A stretch of DNA of 64,000 bases from Cymbidium sinense (Eukaryota > Streptophyta > Magnoliopsida > Asparagales > Orchidaceae), in the NCBI GenBank assembly GCA_021442155.1, contig CM038215.1, positions 10,502,976-10,566,975 of the forward strand, read 5' to 3'. Below are positions 59,962 through 64,000 of the stretch, piece by piece. Each line of letters opens with the position of its first letter. Within the stretch, counting starts at the first letter, position 1. Position numbers and translations under genes: made by a program. The notes beneath the pieces are model-generated. The model worked only from the letters and a program-made list of their open reading frames with translations, made no database searches and was not told the DNA's origin.

Positions 59962-62200
59962 AGGGAAAGTTAGAATTTTATTACCATAAAAATAAAAGAT
60001 ATAATGTCCTTAAAAGGTCTAATGCTCAAAGTTCAACTCCTGACAGAACTATAAGAAACCTAAAGAGCCAATCCCCCATCTAAGTATAATGGAAAAAAAT
60101 TAAAGATCAAATACAATAGCTTAAAAGCAAAAGAGAAAATACTCAAAATAAGACTAATATAACTCAGGAAAGAAATAAAAAGACTAGTCTGCAGCAGCTC
60201 ATGATCCCTTTGAGAAGTCAAGATAAGCAATATCCATATCAATAGTACTTGAGTTGACTGAGTAAAGATCTTTCCATCTGTGATGTTCCAGCTTGCAAAA
60301 GAAATCTGCAAAACACTACAAAGGGAAAAAGATAAAGTAAATAATTTAGAAAGAGCTGAGAAAGAGAAGGCTCAGGCTCAGTTAATATCATCTCAAGGAC
60401 AATAATACATATGAGCATCCAAACTTCATGAGAAGGGTTACAATAGTATGCATGCTACCAACCTGAGAGATGATATGAGGAAACATCAAGGCCATCATAG
60501 CCAGCATACATGATATAAGCAACCATCCAAGGAAAAATAGTCCATTGTGATCCAGTTCGTGCTCCAAACAAACTGAGAAAAACAACCAGCTAGTAGTTAG
60601 CCAGCAGCTGACTCACCAACCAAAACCCACAACAAACCAATCACTTAAAGCCAACATCCAAGAAGTTACAACAGGATTAGTGGCCAAGCTAAAATAAACC
60701 AAGCAGTAACTCCATTGAAGCCACCACAATAGAAAGAGAAACACGAAAAAGGGGCAATTAGCATAAATGAGGGGAACAAACAATCGACCAAAACAATCCC
60801 AAAGGAAAAACAACAACCCACAGCTATCTCCAGAGCACCAGCAATCCAAATCAATGGCAAAACCTCCATTGAAATAGCAAAATAGTAGGTGATAAGTAGC
60901 ACCATAGAGAGGAAAGCCATAACTTAGAGAGGCTAAGAGGGTATCTTGAAATTACCATCAAAACCACCACCAAAGCAACCAAAAGAACAACAAATCCACT
61001 ACCACTAACCAAGAGGAAAATATTATGAAACAAGGAGAGATAAATAAACCAGAGGGAGTCAATACTAATAACCAACATAAATCCCAAAACACCAAGTCAC
61101 AACACAAGCATCCAAGGCAAGACAACAATCATAAAAAACCCCTCAAGTAGCCAACCCTGAACAACAAGTCCTAAAATAAGATTAAAAAAAACCACAAGAG
61201 TTTATATCCTCCTCCAACAAAATAGCTAATAAAACCACTTAGGCCAGTAGCCAATAGGATGAGCAGTAGGAGAAATTAGAGCAGCAAAAAAACTGACACC
61301 CAAACTAGGAACAAAAACAAAAGAAAAGCAACTACACCCAAGAGAGGATAACCAACCCAGAAGCAGTCCAGAAACCCAACCAGAGAACCCAACCAAAAGC
61401 ACCTAAACTAACCATAAATCATAGTCAACACATCCACCCAGCCAACCAACCCAGCCAGCCAAAATAGCCAACCAGTCCAATCAGCCAACAAAACTAACTA
61501 GCAGACAAAACCAATACAGAGCCCAAAAAAGAACGAAACAACAACCACTGACAATGTCACAACCCACCTGAAGATCTCTAGAATAACCAAGAAACAAAAA
61601 TGGTAGTCACCCAACCAGAAAAAGCCCAAGGAGGACCACCCAACCACAAGCAGCAAACTATAAGGATAGGAACAAGGATAGAGGCAAACAAAACCCCTTC
61701 CAATTCCCAAAGAGAAAATAGTCACAATAAAGAAGAAAATAAGAAGATAATAACCACAGAAAAAATAACTCCAATTCACAAGGAAGAGAGAAAAACCAAC
61801 TAGTAGAAGCCCCCAAGACAAACCAAAAAAGGAGAACATCAACCACCAAAAAACCCAAAACTAAGCTAAGCTAGAAGAGGCCAAGAGCAGCCATGAAAAA
61901 ATAACCACCCAAAATAACCACTCAAATGGTAGAAACAAATAGGAGCAACTAGTAGAGCCAACCATAGCAGCCAAAAATCCAATTTGAATAAGGCCATAGT
62001 AAGTCAAAACCAGAGGAAAACCCAACATCCATTAATAAAATGGGTAGGCCAAAAATGAGTGTAGCCACAATCCAACAAGGGACCCTAAAAAAATCACTAG
62101 CTGTGTGACAAAAGAAGCACAACATGAGCCATAGAAAGAAAACTAATCCTCGAGAGCAGGAAATCAATATAACCACACCAAAAATAGTCAGTATAGAATG
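59962..62200 (-). other. LINE copy L-f 3' non-coding region
   Basis: Long TTGG/TTTGG-rich (minus strand) region after ORF2. Only its distal 0.7 kb aligns clearly with the other copies; the rest (about 60700-62200) is unique to this copy here. Many hydrophobic frames rich in Leu, Phe, Trp and Val (for example 61498-61842) come from this T/G-rich composition. They lack any conserved motif. Confidence 0.65.
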
Positions 62201-62830
62201 GGGTTAAGAGGAAGGGGGCTTAAGTATAGAAATGAACATAGCAAAAACCACTTTCTAGTGAGAAAAACACAACATAAAAAAAACCAAAAAATCGTTTGAA
62301 TAAAACCACCATAGCAAAAAATTGACAAAATAGTAGAAGGATAAAATCTGAGGTAAGGCAGTCCAATGTTATCAAGATTGAACAGTCCACACAGATGCTT
62401 AGGTAAGCTATGGTTATCAAATAAAGTGAGCTCATTTAAATCCCCTACCAAATTAGCCCAGAAATCAGCACAAGCATTACCTCCACTAAGAATGTGAAAA
62501 TTTTGTAGCAAACTTGAGAAAGAAGCTTTTAGTGTGATTATGAAGATAAATAAGTCAAGATTCCCCATTTTTTATTATTGAGCATATCAAGTAAAAGAAG
62601 AGCATCAACTTCAATCCATATATTAAAGAGGCCTTTGCTTAAACAAATATCAATAGCTTTATTAACAGCCATGAGCTTAGCATAAATAATAAAACAAGAT
62701 TTGAGGGGGTAGGCAAAAGCACAAATGACAGTACCTTTAAAATCCCTAAGAATTCAACCACAGCCATATTGTTTGGGGAAATAGAACAATCAGTATTGAT
62801 ATTAATAAATTTTTTTTAGGCTTAATCCAA
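62188..62830 (-). pseudogene. LINE ORF2 RNase H (RVT_3-type), degraded
   Basis: Minus-strand reading: INTDCSISPN (first catalytic Asp block), CAFAYPL, a LMAVNKAIDICLSKG block where the usual glutamate position reads Lys, then IWIEVDALLLL. The C-terminal frame 62188-62568 carries SGGNACADFWANL, the final N-x-x-A-D block, and GLPYLR. A frameshift lies near 62570 and another near 62800. Confidence 0.75.
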
Positions 62831-62988
62831 TGTATCATCCTAATACTCTTGTAGGAAGGATCATCATGCAAAGTGATACTTGATTTTTTAGCCACAAATT
62901 TTAACCTCTAAAGTGAAGATTACTAATTAAATTTGCATTAAAAAAGCATGATTATTTTCTTTAGTTCTAGCAACGATCCTTTTATGGT

Positions 62989-63264
62989 TCATAGGGATAC
63001 CATGATATTTAGCATCATATCTATCCATCCAAATGAACCAATTATGGGCAATAGAAAATTAAAACTTTGATATGTCCTTTCACAATTTTTTTGGAAATAA
63101 ACTTCAAGAAGTTGATATAATGAAAGAGAGCCATGAAAATAGTTAGTGTTAAATAAATCATCATACCACATCCAATATTTGAAAGAAATAACACCAATGA
63201 CAAAAACATGATCAACATTTTCAATATGAAAGCAACAATAACACTTAAAAGGTAAATAAAACAC
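62989..63264 (-). pseudogene. LINE ORF2 zf-RVT region
   Basis: Reads YCCFHIENVDHVFV, the C-x-x-C-x-x-x-x-E-x-x-x-H pattern (with one extra residue pair) typical of the zinc-binding region between RT and RNase H of plant L1 elements, followed by an FGWIDMM segment. The overlapping frame 63042-63287 is a shadow. Confidence 0.65.
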
Positions 63265-63370
63265 TTTAAGCTAGAGAAAGGAATCAACAGGGTTGAAGTT
63301 ATTCAAAATCTTCCAAGCTAAAACAAAATAAGAAATGGGAATGATAATGTTCCAAAGTTTAATGGAAACA

Positions 63371-64000
63371 TTAGAGGTATTTTAATAAAATTTCAAACCT
63401 CTTTAAGAACGAAATCGCCATTGTAAGAGAGCTTGAAATGAATTTGATCCAGTTTATTAGAAAAGAAAGCGATGTTGCAAAACTTATAAAAAAATGGAAT
63501 GTAGTTCTCAAGTTTCCTTTTATTCCAATTATTATTAAGCCAAAAAGAGTTAACTTTGATAGCAGTAGTAGAGTGTGTAGATAAATGGGAGTGAATAGAG
63601 CCATTGCCAATCCAATTGTCTTTCCAAAAGAAGAAACCGAATGAAGACCCCAAGATATTAAAGATTCAACAACCCATTTAATGGAGCAAAGCCTTTTCCA
63701 AACTGGAGAGTTATCAACTTTATAAGCACAAGTAAGAGGGTGTTTACCTTGATAATATTTTTCCATCATAAAATTAGCCCAAAGGCTATCATTCTTTCTA
63801 AAATTCCACTAGAGCTTATTAGAGAAGGCAGTGATAGCTTCACAAATAGGTTTGCAACCAAGACCACCTTCACCCAAAGGACCATAATTATATGCTAGGA
63901 AGTCCAATGCATTAACTTAATTGAATTATTGGACCACCATAGAAATTTATTAAGCAAGCGATCAATTCTAATAAGAGTAGAATTTGTGGGAATAATAGTT
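63371..64000 (-). pseudogene. LINE ORF2 RT thumb and connection
   Basis: GEGGLGCKP (the conserved EGGLG block) near 63850-63875, then an AF-NKL-W block, DSLWANFM, and the frame 63371-63769 with YYQGKHPL, WKRLCSIKWVVESLISWGL. A second frame (63393-63653) continues GSSFGFFFWKDNWIGNG, so a frameshift separates them near 63640. The RT catalytic core lies beyond the window end. Confidence 0.75.

Larger units (their letters stand above)
59953..64000 (-). mobile_element. L1-type LINE 3' part, copy L-f (longest, runs off window)
   Basis: Poly-T at 59953-59960, family 3' end, about 2.2 kb of non-coding 3' region, then ORF2 RNase H (62460-62830), zf-RVT region (62989-63264) and RT thumb (63371-64000), all on the minus strand and broken. 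It shows that the non-coding LINE fragments elsewhere in the window derive from an L1-type element with an RNase H domain. Confidence 0.85.

Noticed and set aside
61498..61842. Hydrophobic, Trp/Phe/Leu-rich frames in LINE 3' regions that look like membrane proteins
   Set aside because: They occur in many frames in T/G-rich non-coding LINE DNA, differ between copies, and show no conserved motif.

Overview
This window is plant nuclear DNA. It is almost entirely repetitive, and I see no intact host gene. Four things point to a flowering plant: the dominant sequence is the degenerate plant telomere-type repeat TTTAGGG; the retroelements are plant types (L1-type LINE with a DUF4283-like ORF1, RTE-type LINE, Tat-lineage Ty3/gypsy); there is an endogenous caulimovirid (pararetrovirus); and there are pieces of a glycine-rich RNA-binding protein (GRP) mRNA. 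Perfect TTTAGGG runs are short (the longest noticed is six units, 59004-59045) and mixed with TTTAGG, TTTATTTTA and TTTAGTTTA variants. This looks like subtelomeric or interstitial telomere-like DNA, not a working chromosome end. I cannot name the species.

Layout. 1-5498: LINE 3' fragment, telomere-like/AT-rich array, GRP fragment, second LINE 3' fragment. 5590-6507: RTE fragment on the plus strand. 7219-16186: two head-to-tail partial copies of an endogenous pararetrovirus on the minus strand, separated by the only inverted telomere-like block (10104-10648) and ending in a palindrome. 16232-20218: telomere-like DNA with a cluster of GRP fragments. 20219-33274: a large block containing a decayed Tat-lineage Ty3/gypsy element, a long (TA)n tract and two degenerate tandem-repeat families (about 415 and 347 bp). 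33275-43684: telomere-like/AT-rich arrays with four more GRP fragments and recent local duplications. 43685-46225: the 5' half of an L1-type LINE (ORF1 and endonuclease). 46226-59952: arrays with three more LINE 3' fragments and two GRP fragments. 59953-64000: the longest LINE 3' part, reaching back through RNase H and the zf-RVT region to the RT thumb.

The main organising principle is a composite repeat. In every case I could orient, the LINE 3' ends and GRP mRNA fragments are antisense to the G-rich strand. Each full 3' end starts, on the plus strand, with a poly-T run directly after TTTAGGG-type sequence. This is the geometry expected if a G-rich telomeric 3' end primed reverse transcription of a polyadenylated RNA. 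Identical 5' breakpoints among copies (4 of the LINE fragments, and all the longer GRP copies) then show that a few founding insertions were spread by segmental or tandem duplication. The clearest case is 1-5498 against about 52432-58064.

Nothing here looks like a cooperating set of expressed genes. The coding remnants carry stops and frameshifts. The best-preserved reading frames are a 227-codon movement-protein frame of the pararetrovirus and the 211-codon first part of LINE ORF1.
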